Counted from the first letter of the stretch, positions 1-6,712 are shown. The stretch is DNA of 9,171 nt from Sedimentisphaerales bacterium (GCA_016932895.1 JAFGCA010000684.1:1-9171), one strand, 5' to 3'. The notes: a model not told the origin generated them from the sequence alone. Numbers and translations are program-made.

Positions 1-59
1 CAGCAAAGGAAAGCACGCGTGACATCGTCGCGCGGTTGGAACGGGAAGGGACGCTTTGA
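1..59 (+). CDS. 3' end of an upstream gene, partial
   Basis: Reading from base 3, the frame is open and ends at the TGA at 57-59. The last 18 residues read AKESTRDIVARLEREGTL. The TGA overlaps the ATG of the next gene by one base (TGATG), the arrangement typical of translationally coupled genes in one operon. The charged helical tail gives no family. The fragment is short, so being a real coding end is an inference from the stop/start overlap and the position just before a well-formed ribosome binding site. Confidence 0.4.
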   Translation, partial: AKESTRDIVARLEREGTL

Positions 60-682
60 TGACCCGCGAGCAGCGACTGCGCTTCATTGACGAGGAACTG
101 AAGGGACTATGGCCGCAATGGGAGCCGAGCGAGGCCGAGATCCGCCTCTGGATGAACCTGCTGGCGGGCTTCGACTTCGTCGCGGCGCGGCAGGCGCTGC
201 ACCAGTGCTTCTGCACCGAGGCGGGCAACTACCGCCGGCCCCGGCCCGGCCCCTTCCTGGCCAGGGCCCGGGCCCTCTGCCTCGGCGCCAACAACTGCCG
301 CCGGCGCCCGCCGCGCGATCTGACCACGAACGTGTACATCGAGTGCCGCGTGGCTCCGGCCGACCGCCCGCACGTGACCGGCTGGCGCATGGGCGTCTAC
401 GTCCTGCCCCGCCACCGACAGAGCGAGCCCGACTACGTCTGGGCCTGCGCCCAGGAAATGCGGAAACGCTGCCAGCAAATCTACGGCGGCCAATGGATCG
501 CCGCCCGCGACCACACGCCCGAACCCCGCGACGACAACCTCCACGGCCCGTCGGGTCCATCCCGGCTACCGGCCGGACGCGGTGCGGATTCAACGCGGGC
601 AGCCCAGCGAAGACTGTGGCCCGACGAGCGGGATTCGGCCGATATTGAACTTGAGCAAACCATCCGCTGTACATATGCTTAG
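59..682 (+). CDS. Phage-type replication (helicase loader-like) protein with a suspect C-terminus
   Basis: Encodes 207 residues from ATG 59. The purine-rich stretch at 44-50 (GGGAAGG-like) is the ribosome binding site, and the start overlaps the preceding stop by one base. A TTG directly upstream at 56 is also in frame but is less likely. Residues 1-72 have an acidic/aromatic N-terminal helix, then W31..LL..FDF..A..AL, G57-NYRRP and PGPFLARAR (64-71). This pattern recalls the small helical loader/inhibitor proteins of phage replicative helicases (G39P type), where a helix bundle ends in a proline-rich 'P..fL..AR' segment. Residues 90-150 (NVYIECR, MGVYVLP, IYGGQWI) look like a second small domain of unknown role. 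After about residue 160 the composition changes to low-complexity P/R/G/A and then to an acidic helix (DIELEQTIR). That last piece may belong to the following nuclease-like gene rather than to this one. The family assignment is tentative; a hypothetical element-encoded protein is the safe reading. Confidence 0.6.
   Translation: MTREQRLRFIDEELKGLWPQWEPSEAEIRLWMNLLAGFDFVAARQALHQCFCTEAGNYRRPRPGPFLARARALCLGANNCRRRPPRDLTTNVYIECRVAPADRPHVTGWRMGVYVLPRHRQSEPDYVWACAQEMRKRCQQIYGGQWIAARDHTPEPRDDNLHGPSGPSRLPAGRGADSTRAAQRRLWPDERDSADIELEQTIRCTYA
651..679 (+). promoter_or_regulatory. Possible weak promoter before the nuclease-like ORF
   Basis: TTGAGC (651-656) and TATGCT (674-679) are separated by 17 nt, in a small AT-rich patch within very GC-rich DNA. 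Each box matches the sigma-70 consensus at only four of six positions. A transcript would begin at about 686, almost on the GTG at 689, leaving no room for a leader. The match may be chance, because the patch is also readable as protein. Confidence 0.2.
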
Positions 683-688
683 GAGATC

Positions 689-1102
689 GTGCAGGATGTG
701 CAACGGCTCGTGAAAGACCGCTTCGTGCACCCGGCCGGCGACGAAACGTTCTGCAAACTCAACGGCTGGATGCCCCTGCACAAACGCCTCCTCGCCGTCG
801 AGCTCAAACTCACACGCATCGACGACGCCCTCCACCAGGCCATCAACAACCTCGGATTCGCCGACGAATCCTACGTAGTCCTGCCAACCGACGTCGCGAA
901 GCGATTGACCAAAAGCAAACGCATGCCAGACTTCGACGAAAGAGGCATCGGCATCCTCGCGGTCACCCCGGACGGTTGCCGCAGAGTCCTACCCCCAAGA
1001 AAGCAAAAACCCAGCACCACCAACACCACCCAAGCCTACTCCGTAGAACGTTTCTGGCTTGAAGGTCTGAACGGCCAAAGGGTCCCTGTGCCCATACAGT
1101 AG
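689..1102 (+). CDS. Possible PD-(D/E)XK nuclease-like protein, probably N-terminally truncated
   Basis: The open frame gives 137 residues from GTG 689 to TAG 1100-1102. Residues 13-41 contain VHPAGDETF, LNGWMPLHK and VELKL. With D18 and E38-x-K40 this resembles the D...ExK catalytic core of the PD-(D/E)XK nuclease fold, followed by a helix (RIDDALHQAINN) and the strand SYVVLP. Residues 107-127 are a C-terminal AC-rich tail leading to VERFW. The start is poor: AGGAG at 681-685 lies only 3 nt from the GTG, and the alternative GTG at 698 is rather far from it. The frame is the same as the preceding gene, with only TAG-GAG-ATC between. The helix ending in IRCTYA before the amber appears to continue as EIVQDVQRLVKDRF after it. 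I therefore infer that the gene has lost its N-terminus through a nonsense change and may be a pseudogene. Nuclease activity is an inference from motif spacing only. Confidence 0.45.
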   Translation: MQDVQRLVKDRFVHPAGDETFCKLNGWMPLHKRLLAVELKLTRIDDALHQAINNLGFADESYVVLPTDVAKRLTKSKRMPDFDERGIGILAVTPDGCRRVLPPRKQKPSTTNTTQAYSVERFWLEGLNGQRVPVPIQ

Positions 1103-1118
1103 ATTGACGTTTTTTCAC

Positions 1119-1147
1119 TTGAGGCAGACGTGCAATGATGCTATACT
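1119..1147 (+). promoter_or_regulatory. Extended -10 promoter of the TIGR04255 operon
   Basis: The -35 box TTGAGG (1119-1124) is followed by a 17-nt spacer and the -10 box TATACT (1142-1147). The -10 matches the consensus at five of six positions and is preceded by TGC, making an extended -10. Transcription should start near 1154, giving a leader of about 75 nt before ATG 1230. This is the best-formed promoter in the window. It lies exactly at the change from GC-rich to lower-GC sequence. Confidence 0.6.
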
Positions 1148-1164
1148 CAAGGTGACGTGTGAGT

Positions 1165-1198
1165 TTTCCAGTGCGACGGAGACATGGAAACGATATCG
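1165..1198 (+). promoter_or_regulatory. Inverted repeats in the operon leader
   Basis: TTTCCA (1165-1170) and TGGAAA (1185-1190) form a perfect 6-bp inverted repeat with a 14-nt gap. The 8-bp palindrome CGATATCG (1191-1198) follows directly. Both lie between the predicted start of transcription (about 1154) and ATG 1230. They could be an operator or a leader hairpin. Such short dyads also arise by chance, so the call is weak. Confidence 0.25.
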
Positions 1199-1229
1199 AT
1201 TTACATGGCGAGTGAATTGAGGTGAGCGG

Positions 1230-2030
1230 ATGCCGTTTCCGGATGCTCCCAGAGTGATCTACAAGAAGAATCCTCTGGATCGAGTGATATGCCAAGTTAG
1301 ATTTCCCGCGATCCTGCGAATAGACACGCAGATTCCTGCTGACTTTCAGGACGCGATTCGCAAAGAATTCCCGGGCTTCTGCGAGAAGGAAGAGCTGGCT
1401 TTTCCTCTGCCCCAAAGGGCCCAGAAGGAGGGCCCGACCGAAGTCCTGCGGCAGATGTTGCCTACGGAAACGAAGAATTACGAATTCTCCTCAGAGGACG
1501 GCAACTGGGTAGTCAATCTGACCCGAACGTTTCTTGCCTTGACGGCGAGGAGGTACATAAGACGGCAGGAGTTCAGGGACCGCCTGAAGACACCGCTCGA
1601 AGCGCTCAGGGAAACCTATGAGCCTGCGTGTTTCTCTCGAATTGGATTGCGATACGTGGACATCATAAGACGATCCGATCTCGGATTGCAGGATGTTCCG
1701 TGGACCGAATTGCTGCAACCGCACGTTCTGGGGTTGTTGAGTTCTCCCGACAAGGCTGTTGAGGCGAGTATTCGAACGTTCGAGGCCAAGTGCGAACTCC
1801 AACTGGAAGACGGCAGTAGCATGGCCAGAATCGTGACCGCACTGGTGGAAGGACGGGAGAATAACGAGCCGTGCTTCATGGTTGATACGGACTTCTACAC
1901 AACTCAGAAGACCCCTATCTCCGAGGTCCAGAACAAACTCGATTATTTCCACGTACGAGGGTCCAGGTTGATTCGATGGTTTATCAAGGATAAGTTGCAC
2001 GACGCGATGCAGCCGGAAGAGGCGGAGTAA
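1230..2030 (+). CDS. TIGR04255 family protein
   Basis: Encodes 266 residues, a normal length for the family. ATG 1230 is preceded by GAGGTGA (1219-1225) at 4 nt, a clear ribosome binding site. Diagnostic features: YKKNPLDRVICQVRFP (11-26), the helix PADFQDAIRKEFP (36-48), EFRDRLKTPLEALRETYEP (114-132), the hallmark RIGLRYVDII (137-146) followed by LGL..VPW.ELL, and CFMVDTDFYT (215-224) near the end of a beta-rich second half. No signal peptide or membrane segment is seen, so it should be cytoplasmic. TIGR04255 was defined as a sporadically distributed family, and I know of no established function for it. It is the first gene of a three-gene operon with its own promoter, in DNA of lower GC than the flanks, which fits a transferred accessory cassette. 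Confidence 0.85.
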   Translation: MPFPDAPRVIYKKNPLDRVICQVRFPAILRIDTQIPADFQDAIRKEFPGFCEKEELAFPLPQRAQKEGPTEVLRQMLPTETKNYEFSSEDGNWVVNLTRTFLALTARRYIRRQEFRDRLKTPLEALRETYEPACFSRIGLRYVDIIRRSDLGLQDVPWTELLQPHVLGLLSSPDKAVEASIRTFEAKCELQLEDGSSMARIVTALVEGRENNEPCFMVDTDFYTTQKTPISEVQNKLDYFHVRGSRLIRWFIKDKLHDAMQPEEAE

Positions 2031-2038
2031 ACAAAACC

Positions 2039-2533
2039 ATGACAAATTCCTCTCAAGAGACTGATCCACGACAAGTGATTTGTGACTGTACGGGCCACTC
2101 CATCCCGCCCGCAATGTCGGATGTCACAACCGGGGGGGGAGGACACGGCGTGTCTTTTGCCTTGTACGGCGAGTCAGACCCGATCAGCCAGGCGAAAAGC
2201 ATCGTGTCGAGAATTGAGGACCCGTGTGTGGCCGAGCAAGTCGAGAGGTTGCTGTCCGTGATCCACAAGTTGATTACGGCTGTCCGTCAAGTTAAAGCGG
2301 ATTTGCCCGGGATTCCACCTCTCCACGCGTATCAGAGCGAAGATGGCTCCGTCTTTGTTGAGTGGATATTTCCTGATTTCAGAATTGGGTTTAATATCGA
2401 ATCCAATCAGGAAGACTCTGGTTGGCATTTGGTTTCAAATGAAAGACTTGGCGAAGTCACTGCGTCGGGGCAGTTGACCAGCGAGCGCGAGATAATGGTC
2501 TTGTTTGTACAGTTTGTCCTCCCGAACATGTAG
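2039..2533 (+). CDS. Hypothetical protein, second gene of the TIGR04255 operon
   Basis: Encodes 164 residues and begins 8 nt after the previous stop. The ribosome binding site is weak and distant (GGCGGAG, 2021-2027, inside the previous gene), so translation may depend on coupling. Residues 1-45 are poorly structured and include a TTGGGGHG segment encoded by a run of eight G. Residues 50-87 form a helical stretch (VAEQVERLLSVIHKLITAVRQVK). Residues 100-121 are the most family-like part: EDGSVFVEWIFPDFRIGFNIE, which reads as two beta strands with a short turn. SGWH (127-130) and a C-terminal hydrophobic helix (EIMVLFVQFVLPNM) follow. No catalytic motif, signal peptide or DNA-binding motif is visible. 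In-frame ATG 2114 (Met26) is an alternative start but has no ribosome binding site. Function is unknown; position suggests a partner of the TIGR04255 protein. Confidence 0.75.
   Translation: MTNSSQETDPRQVICDCTGHSIPPAMSDVTTGGGGHGVSFALYGESDPISQAKSIVSRIEDPCVAEQVERLLSVIHKLITAVRQVKADLPGIPPLHAYQSEDGSVFVEWIFPDFRIGFNIESNQEDSGWHLVSNERLGEVTASGQLTSEREIMVLFVQFVLPNM
2132..2139 (+). repeat. G8 homopolymer tract within a coding region
   Basis: Eight consecutive G residues encode part of a four-glycine stretch near residues 32-35 of the second operon gene. Gain or loss of one G would shift the frame and abolish the protein unless translation began again downstream. Confidence 0.95.
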
Positions 2534-2541
2534 AAGCCGCC

Positions 2542-2979
2542 ATGCCTTATCCAGACAACTGCATTCGGGGAATTCCAACGTCTGAGTGTCTTTTGGAAGA
2601 CGGTAGCGGCGCGTACTCGAGCTTGTTTGCGTTTCACGCGAACCCTGCGCGAAACCGACCTTGGCTTGAGGAATCCATAAACTGGATGGACGACGAGAAC
2701 GCGATCCCATTCACACTGAACCAGACCAAAGATAACGGATCCTTGCAGTTTAAAGTGGGAATTGCGATTCTTTCGCGTCGCAGCTTAGACAGAATAAAGA
2801 AGGATGCAGTTTTTGCTGGATTCTTGGACTATGAACGCGATCAACTAGAAACGAATCCTTATCACGGTAATCTTCTCTTGAAGAAAGACATTGACCCGCG
2901 GAAGAAGACATCGCTTCGTTTCAAGTTAGCGCACGCTGCGAAAGTCAAATTGCGCGAAGAGACACAGCAATCGCCATAG
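2542..2979 (+). CDS. Hypothetical protein, third gene of the TIGR04255 operon
   Basis: Encodes 145 residues and begins 8 nt after the previous stop. No clear ribosome binding site precedes ATG 2542 (only TAGAAG), so coupling to the upstream gene is likely. Recognisable segments, probably conserved: PDNCIRGI (4-11), SSLFAF (26-31), EESINWMDD (43-51), LQFKVGIAIL (68-77) and YERDQLETNPYHGNLLL (97-113). The C-terminus is a lysine/arginine-rich helix (RFKLAHAAKVKLREE). The protein looks soluble and cytoplasmic, of mixed alpha/beta character, with no signal peptide or membrane segment. I do not recognise the family. The tyrosine/histidine-rich NPYHGN motif could be a functional site, but that is speculation. 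Its tight spacing ties it to the TIGR04255 gene and the preceding small protein. Confidence 0.75.
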   Translation: MPYPDNCIRGIPTSECLLEDGSGAYSSLFAFHANPARNRPWLEESINWMDDENAIPFTLNQTKDNGSLQFKVGIAILSRRSLDRIKKDAVFAGFLDYERDQLETNPYHGNLLLKKDIDPRKKTSLRFKLAHAAKVKLREETQQSP

Positions 2980-3151
2980 CGACCGTCGTGTAAGAACCAT
3001 TCACAGTGGTGAGATCGCCTAGAGGTGCCCTGGGCCTGCCTCGTATTTGGCTAATCAAGTCCGCCTTTTTGGGTATTGTACTTTTTGACTCGGGGGATTC
3101 AAGGGCGGATGGCGAGAATTCCCGGGCGGGTAACTTGCGCGTCCAGGCGGC
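2980..3151 (+). other. Non-coding gap between the operon and the CotH genes
   Basis: No convincing gene is seen on either strand. Short T-runs occur near 3063-3067 and 3083-3087, but neither follows a stable stem, so I call no terminator. The only dyad near the operon end, ACCA-N7-TGGT at about 2997-3011, is weak and has no T-run after it. Confidence 0.5.
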
Positions 3152-3180
3152 TTGTGGCGGGGGCCCCTGTTTGGTACAAT
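3152..3180 (+). promoter_or_regulatory. Candidate promoter of the CotH gene pair
   Basis: TTGTGG (3152-3157) and TACAAT (3175-3180) are separated by 17 nt. The -10 box matches the consensus at five of six positions; the -35 matches only at TTG. Transcription would begin near 3187, about 55 nt before the TTG start preferred for the first CotH gene. The spacer contains the 8-bp palindrome GGGGCCCC (3160-3167). The promoter lies at the end of the 172-nt gap after the TIGR04255 operon, as expected for a new transcription unit. Confidence 0.4.
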
Positions 3181-3241
3181 GGGTATGATGGTTGCACGGG
3201 CGTGTGACATCAGGCATTCGATCGGGGCCAGGGAGGGTTCT

Positions 3242-6200
3242 TTGATTCGAGACGAAACTATGGGTCCATTGGGGCGTGTTATGGCTGTATTTGTTGACGG
3301 GCAGCGTTGCATGACGGCATTCATCGTTGGTTTCTCCCTTGTTTTGACGGTGTGCGCCTTCGGGGCGGAGGGGGATCTGGTCATTTCGGAGCTTATGGCG
3401 GTCAACGATACGGCGTTGCCGACCACCGTGGAGGGTAAGCGGATCTATCCGGACTGGATCGAGGTCCGCAACCGCGGCGCCGCACCGGTGAGTCTGGCCG
3501 GCTGGTATCTGACGGACGACCCGAACGACCTGGAGAAGTGGACGCTTCCGGCGCTGACGCTGGGGCCGGGCAGCCATCTCGTGGTCTTCGCCTCGGGTGT
3601 CCCCCAGCAGGACCACCCGGAGAACTGGCCGTACCGCGATGAGGCGGGCTACTACCATACGAATTTCCGCCTGGAGGGCAACGGGGAGTATCTGGCTCTC
3701 GTTTCGCCGAGCCTGGCGGTAGTCCACGAGTACGGCACGCGCGCGGACGGTTTGGACGAAGGGGGCTTCCCGCCTCAACAGGCCGACATTTCCTACGGCC
3801 TGTCCGGCGACGAAGAGCAGTACTTCACCACGCCTTCGCCCGGGCGGGCCAACGGCAGCGGATACGCGGAAGTATCGGCCGAGCCGGTCTTTTCGCACCC
3901 GGGCGGGACGTTCACGGGTTTCTTTCTCCTGGAACTGAGCTCGCCGAATCCGGAGGCCGAAATTCGCCTCACACTGGATGGGCGCCCGCCCACGAGCTCG
4001 TCCCTGAAGTACGAAGTGCCCCTGCCGATTGTGGGCACGCGCGAGATCATGGCCCGCGCCTACGAGCCGGGCAAGGTCCCCAGCGCGGTGGTGAGCCGGA
4101 CGTATATCGCACTGGCCGGCGATGTCCTGAGCTTCAGTTCCAACCTGCCCATCGTGGTGGTCGATACGGAAAAGCGCGGCGTAGGCAGCGGGTCCTTCAC
4201 GAAGGTGCAATCGGTTTTCATCGATCGGGGCGCCGACGGCCGGGCCCGCATTCTCGGGCAGGCCGACTTCGCCGGGCGGGGCGGGCTGCGCGTCCGCGGC
4301 TCCTCCACCGCCGGAGCGGCCAAGCATCAATACGCCTTCGAGACCTGGGACGAGAACGACCGGGACAAGGACGTCTCGCTGCTGGGCTTCCCCGCCGACG
4401 GCGACTGGATTCTCTACGCGCCGTTGGTGTACGACCGCGCCCTGATCAACAACGCCCTGGCCTACGAGTTGAGCAACCAGGTGGGACGCTACGCCGTGCG
4501 GACCCGCTTTTGCGAAATGTATCTCAACACGAACGATGCGACGGTTTCCTCCAGCGACTACGTCGGGCTCTACATCTTCATGGAGCGCATCACGCAGGGT
4601 CCGGAGCGCGTGGACGTTGAAGAGCTCAATGCCTGGGACAGCACCGAACCAACGCTGAGCGGAGGCTACATACTCAGCATCGACCGCACCAGTTCCGGCA
4701 GCACGTTCCACACCGCGCACGGCACCCCCCACGGCGCCGTATTCAACCATCTGTATCCGCAGGACGATGACATCACGGTTGCCCAGCGCAACTGGATCAG
4801 GGCGTTTCTGGACGAGTTCGAAGATGCGCTCTACGGCCCGAATTTCGCCGATCCGCTTCACGGCTACGCCCAGTACATCGACGTCGATTCTTTCATCGAG
4901 CACAACCTGGTCAATATGCTGCCCATGAACGTCGATGCCTTTCGCCTGAGCGGGTACATGTTCAAGAAGCGCGGCCGTAAGCTCGAGCTCGGTCCGGTCT
5001 GGGACTACGACCGGGCGATGGAATCCACCGACGGACGCGACAACAACGCCCAAAGCTGGAGCGGTACCGGCGACGGAACGGATTTTTTCAATCACTACGA
5101 CTGGTGGTATCGACTGTTTGAGGACGCCAATTTCTGGCAAAAGTACATCGACCGCTGGTACGACTTAAGGAAAGGCCCGTTCAGCACCGAGAGCATCCAC
5201 GCCACCATCGACGCGATGGCCGACGAGATTCGCGAGGCGCAGGGGCGCAACTACCAGCGTTGGAGCGGCTACGGCCCGCGCTTCGGCGGCTTCCAGGGCG
5301 AGATCGATCACATGAAGGACTGGTTCGCCACGCGTTGCACCTGGATCGACAGCCAGTTCGCCGCGCCGCCACGGCTCTTCCCGGAGGGCGGCGCCGTCGA
5401 GACGTCGAGTTCGGTGGCCGTTTTCAATCCTCACGGCGTCGCCGGCGTGGTGTATTACACGCTCGACGGTTCCGACCCGCGACTGCCCCAGACGGCCGGT
5501 ACGCTGCTGGACTCGACGACGCTCGTGCCCGAGAGCGCGACCAAACGCGTGCTCGTGCCGGCCGGACCCGTGGCCAGCGCCTGGAGGAGCGATTCGTCCT
5601 TCGACGACTCCGCCTGGATCCCGGTCACAGGCGAGCCGGGAGGCATTGGATACGAACACGGCTCGGGATACCAGAACTACCTCAGCATCGATCTGGAAGA
5701 GCAGATGTATAACAGCCGGACGAGCTGCTACATTCGCATTCCGTTTGTCCTTGCCGACGATCCCAGCGAATTCAATTACGCCGCCTTGAACGTCCGCTAC
5801 GACGATGGTTTCATCGCCTACCTCAACGGCGTCGAAATCGCCCGGGCGCTGTTCAGCGGCACACCCGCCTGGAATTCCAGCGCCAACGGCAATCACGACG
5901 ATTCCGCCGCGGTCCGCTTCGAGGAATTCGACATCTCGTTGCAGGCAAACCTGCTGCGCCGGGGTCAAAACCTGCTCGCCTTCCAGGTCCTGAACTCTTC
6001 GACGACGAGTTCCGATCTTCTTATCAGTGCCGAGTTGATCGCGGGCCACAGCACCTCGCCCGGCGGCAGCGGCGTCTCCGAAACGGCGCAGCCGTACGTC
6101 GGACCGATCGTGCTGACCGCCAGCGCCGAGGTCACGGCACGCGCGCTGGCGCCCGGCAATCGGTACAGCCCCTGGAGCGGCTGTACCCGGGCCGTCTTTG

Positions 6201-6697
6201 CGGTGGGCCCGGTGGCCGAGTCGCTACGCATCAGCGAGCTTATGTACCACCCTGCGGATATGGATGATCCGAACGATCCGAACACCGAATACGTCGAGTT
6301 GACCAACGTCGGGACCGAAGCGATCAATCTCAATCTCGTCCAGTTCACCGACGGGATCGACTTTACCTTTGACAGCTTCGAGCTGGCTTCGGGCGGCTAT
6401 TGCCTGGTGGTCAAGGACGTCGCCGCCTTTGAGGCCAAGTACGGTCCGGGCTTGAACGTCGCCGGCCAATACGACGGGAAGCTCAGCAACGGCGGCGAAC
6501 GCATCGCGCTGCAGGACGCCATCGGGCGGGTGATCCTTGATTTCAGCTTCGAAGACAACTGGTATGACGAAACCGACGGCGACGGCTACTCGCTCACCGT
6601 CACAGATCCCGCCGGCACCGACCCCAACGACTGGGGCCTCGAGAGCACCTGGCGGGCAAGCCCGAGCATCGGAGGCTCGCCCGGCGCAGGCCGGTAA
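3242..6697 (+). CDS. Secreted CotH kinase-like protein with two lamin-tail domains
   Basis: Encodes 1151 residues from TTG 3242, preferred because AGGGAGGG (3230-3237) gives a strong ribosome binding site 5 nt away. In-frame ATGs at 3260, 3281 and 3311 give shorter leaders. A signal peptide ends near AFGA (about residue 42). Domains in order: LTD (about 46-166; VISELMAVND, DWIEVRNRG, LAGWYLTDD); chitobiase-C-like (216-289; LTLDGRPP, ARAYEPG); CotH kinase-like (about 300-705; VRGSSTAGAAK with K361, a GLYIFMERI strand, and PVWDYDRAM with D588 and D590 as likely metal/nucleotide-binding acids); a second chitobiase-like unit (YYTLDGSDPR near 738-747, resuming as TARALAPG near 965-972) split by a jelly-roll-like insert (about 760-935; RYDDGFIAYLNGVEIAR); and a second LTD (995-1145; ELMYHPADMD, EYVELTNVG, LSNGGERI). 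CotH of Bacillus spores phosphorylates coat proteins, but the substrate here is unknown. The protein ends without an anchor or PEP-CTERM motif, so it is probably released or held by partners. Confidence 0.85.
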   Translation: MIRDETMGPLGRVMAVFVDGQRCMTAFIVGFSLVLTVCAFGAEGDLVISELMAVNDTALPTTVEGKRIYPDWIEVRNRGAAPVSLAGWYLTDDPNDLEKWTLPALTLGPGSHLVVFASGVPQQDHPENWPYRDEAGYYHTNFRLEGNGEYLALVSPSLAVVHEYGTRADGLDEGGFPPQQADISYGLSGDEEQYFTTPSPGRANGSGYAEVSAEPVFSHPGGTFTGFFLLELSSPNPEAEIRLTLDGRPPTSSSLKYEVPLPIVGTREIMARAYEPGKVPSAVVSRTYIALAGDVLSFSSNLPIVVVDTEKRGVGSGSFTKVQSVFIDRGADGRARILGQADFAGRGGLRVRGSSTAGAAKHQYAFETWDENDRDKDVSLLGFPADGDWILYAPLVYDRALINNALAYELSNQVGRYAVRTRFCEMYLNTNDATVSSSDYVGLYIFMERITQGPERVDVEELNAWDSTEPTLSGGYILSIDRTSSGSTFHTAHGTPHGAVFNHLYPQDDDITVAQRNWIRAFLDEFEDALYGPNFADPLHGYAQYIDVDSFIEHNLVNMLPMNVDAFRLSGYMFKKRGRKLELGPVWDYDRAMESTDGRDNNAQSWSGTGDGTDFFNHYDWWYRLFEDANFWQKYIDRWYDLRKGPFSTESIHATIDAMADEIREAQGRNYQRWSGYGPRFGGFQGEIDHMKDWFATRCTWIDSQFAAPPRLFPEGGAVETSSSVAVFNPHGVAGVVYYTLDGSDPRLPQTAGTLLDSTTLVPESATKRVLVPAGPVASAWRSDSSFDDSAWIPVTGEPGGIGYEHGSGYQNYLSIDLEEQMYNSRTSCYIRIPFVLADDPSEFNYAALNVRYDDGFIAYLNGVEIARALFSGTPAWNSSANGNHDDSAAVRFEEFDISLQANLLRRGQNLLAFQVLNSSTTSSDLLISAELIAGHSTSPGGSGVSETAQPYVGPIVLTASAEVTARALAPGNRYSPWSGCTRAVFAVGPVAESLRISELMYHPADMDDPNDPNTEYVELTNVGTEAINLNLVQFTDGIDFTFDSFELASGGYCLVVKDVAAFEAKYGPGLNVAGQYDGKLSNGGERIALQDAIGRVILDFSFEDNWYDETDGDGYSLTVTDPAGTDPNDWGLESTWRASPSIGGSPGAGR
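6266..6283 (+). repeat. Tandem 9-bp repeat (GATCCGAAC x2)
   Basis: Two perfect, adjacent copies encode DPN-DPN in the loop of the second lamin-tail domain, just before EYVEL. Acidic loops at this point are common in such domains. The duplication is probably a harmless slippage event. Confidence 0.9.
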
Positions 6698-6712
6698 CCC
6701 CCACGTATTCGC

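Noticed and set aside
84..674. Overlapping long frames on both strands opposite the first gene
   Set aside because: Very high GC leaves several frames open. Only the + frame from 59 has a ribosome binding site, coupling to the upstream stop and a protein-like N-terminal domain.
1070..1116. Possible terminator before the T-run at 1110-1115
   Set aside because: The only nearby stem is CTGT/ACAG (4 bp), too weak and not adjacent to the T-run.
1230..2979. Toxin-antitoxin or restriction system reading of the three-gene operon
   Set aside because: None of the three proteins shows a toxin fold signature, DNA-binding helix-turn-helix, methyltransferase or nuclease motif that could be pointed to.
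3006..3188. 60-codon + strand frame between the operon and the CotH genes
   Set aside because: It has no ribosome binding site or recognisable product, and it runs across the candidate promoter.
2945..5140. 731-codon open frame on the - strand
   Set aside because: It lies opposite the CotH gene and runs into the unrelated operon end. Its product is V/R/G/A-rich low-complexity without domains, as expected from the complement of GC-biased codons.
5165..6049. 294-codon open frame on the - strand
   Set aside because: It overlaps the well-supported first CotH protein and shows only biased composition; a shadow frame.
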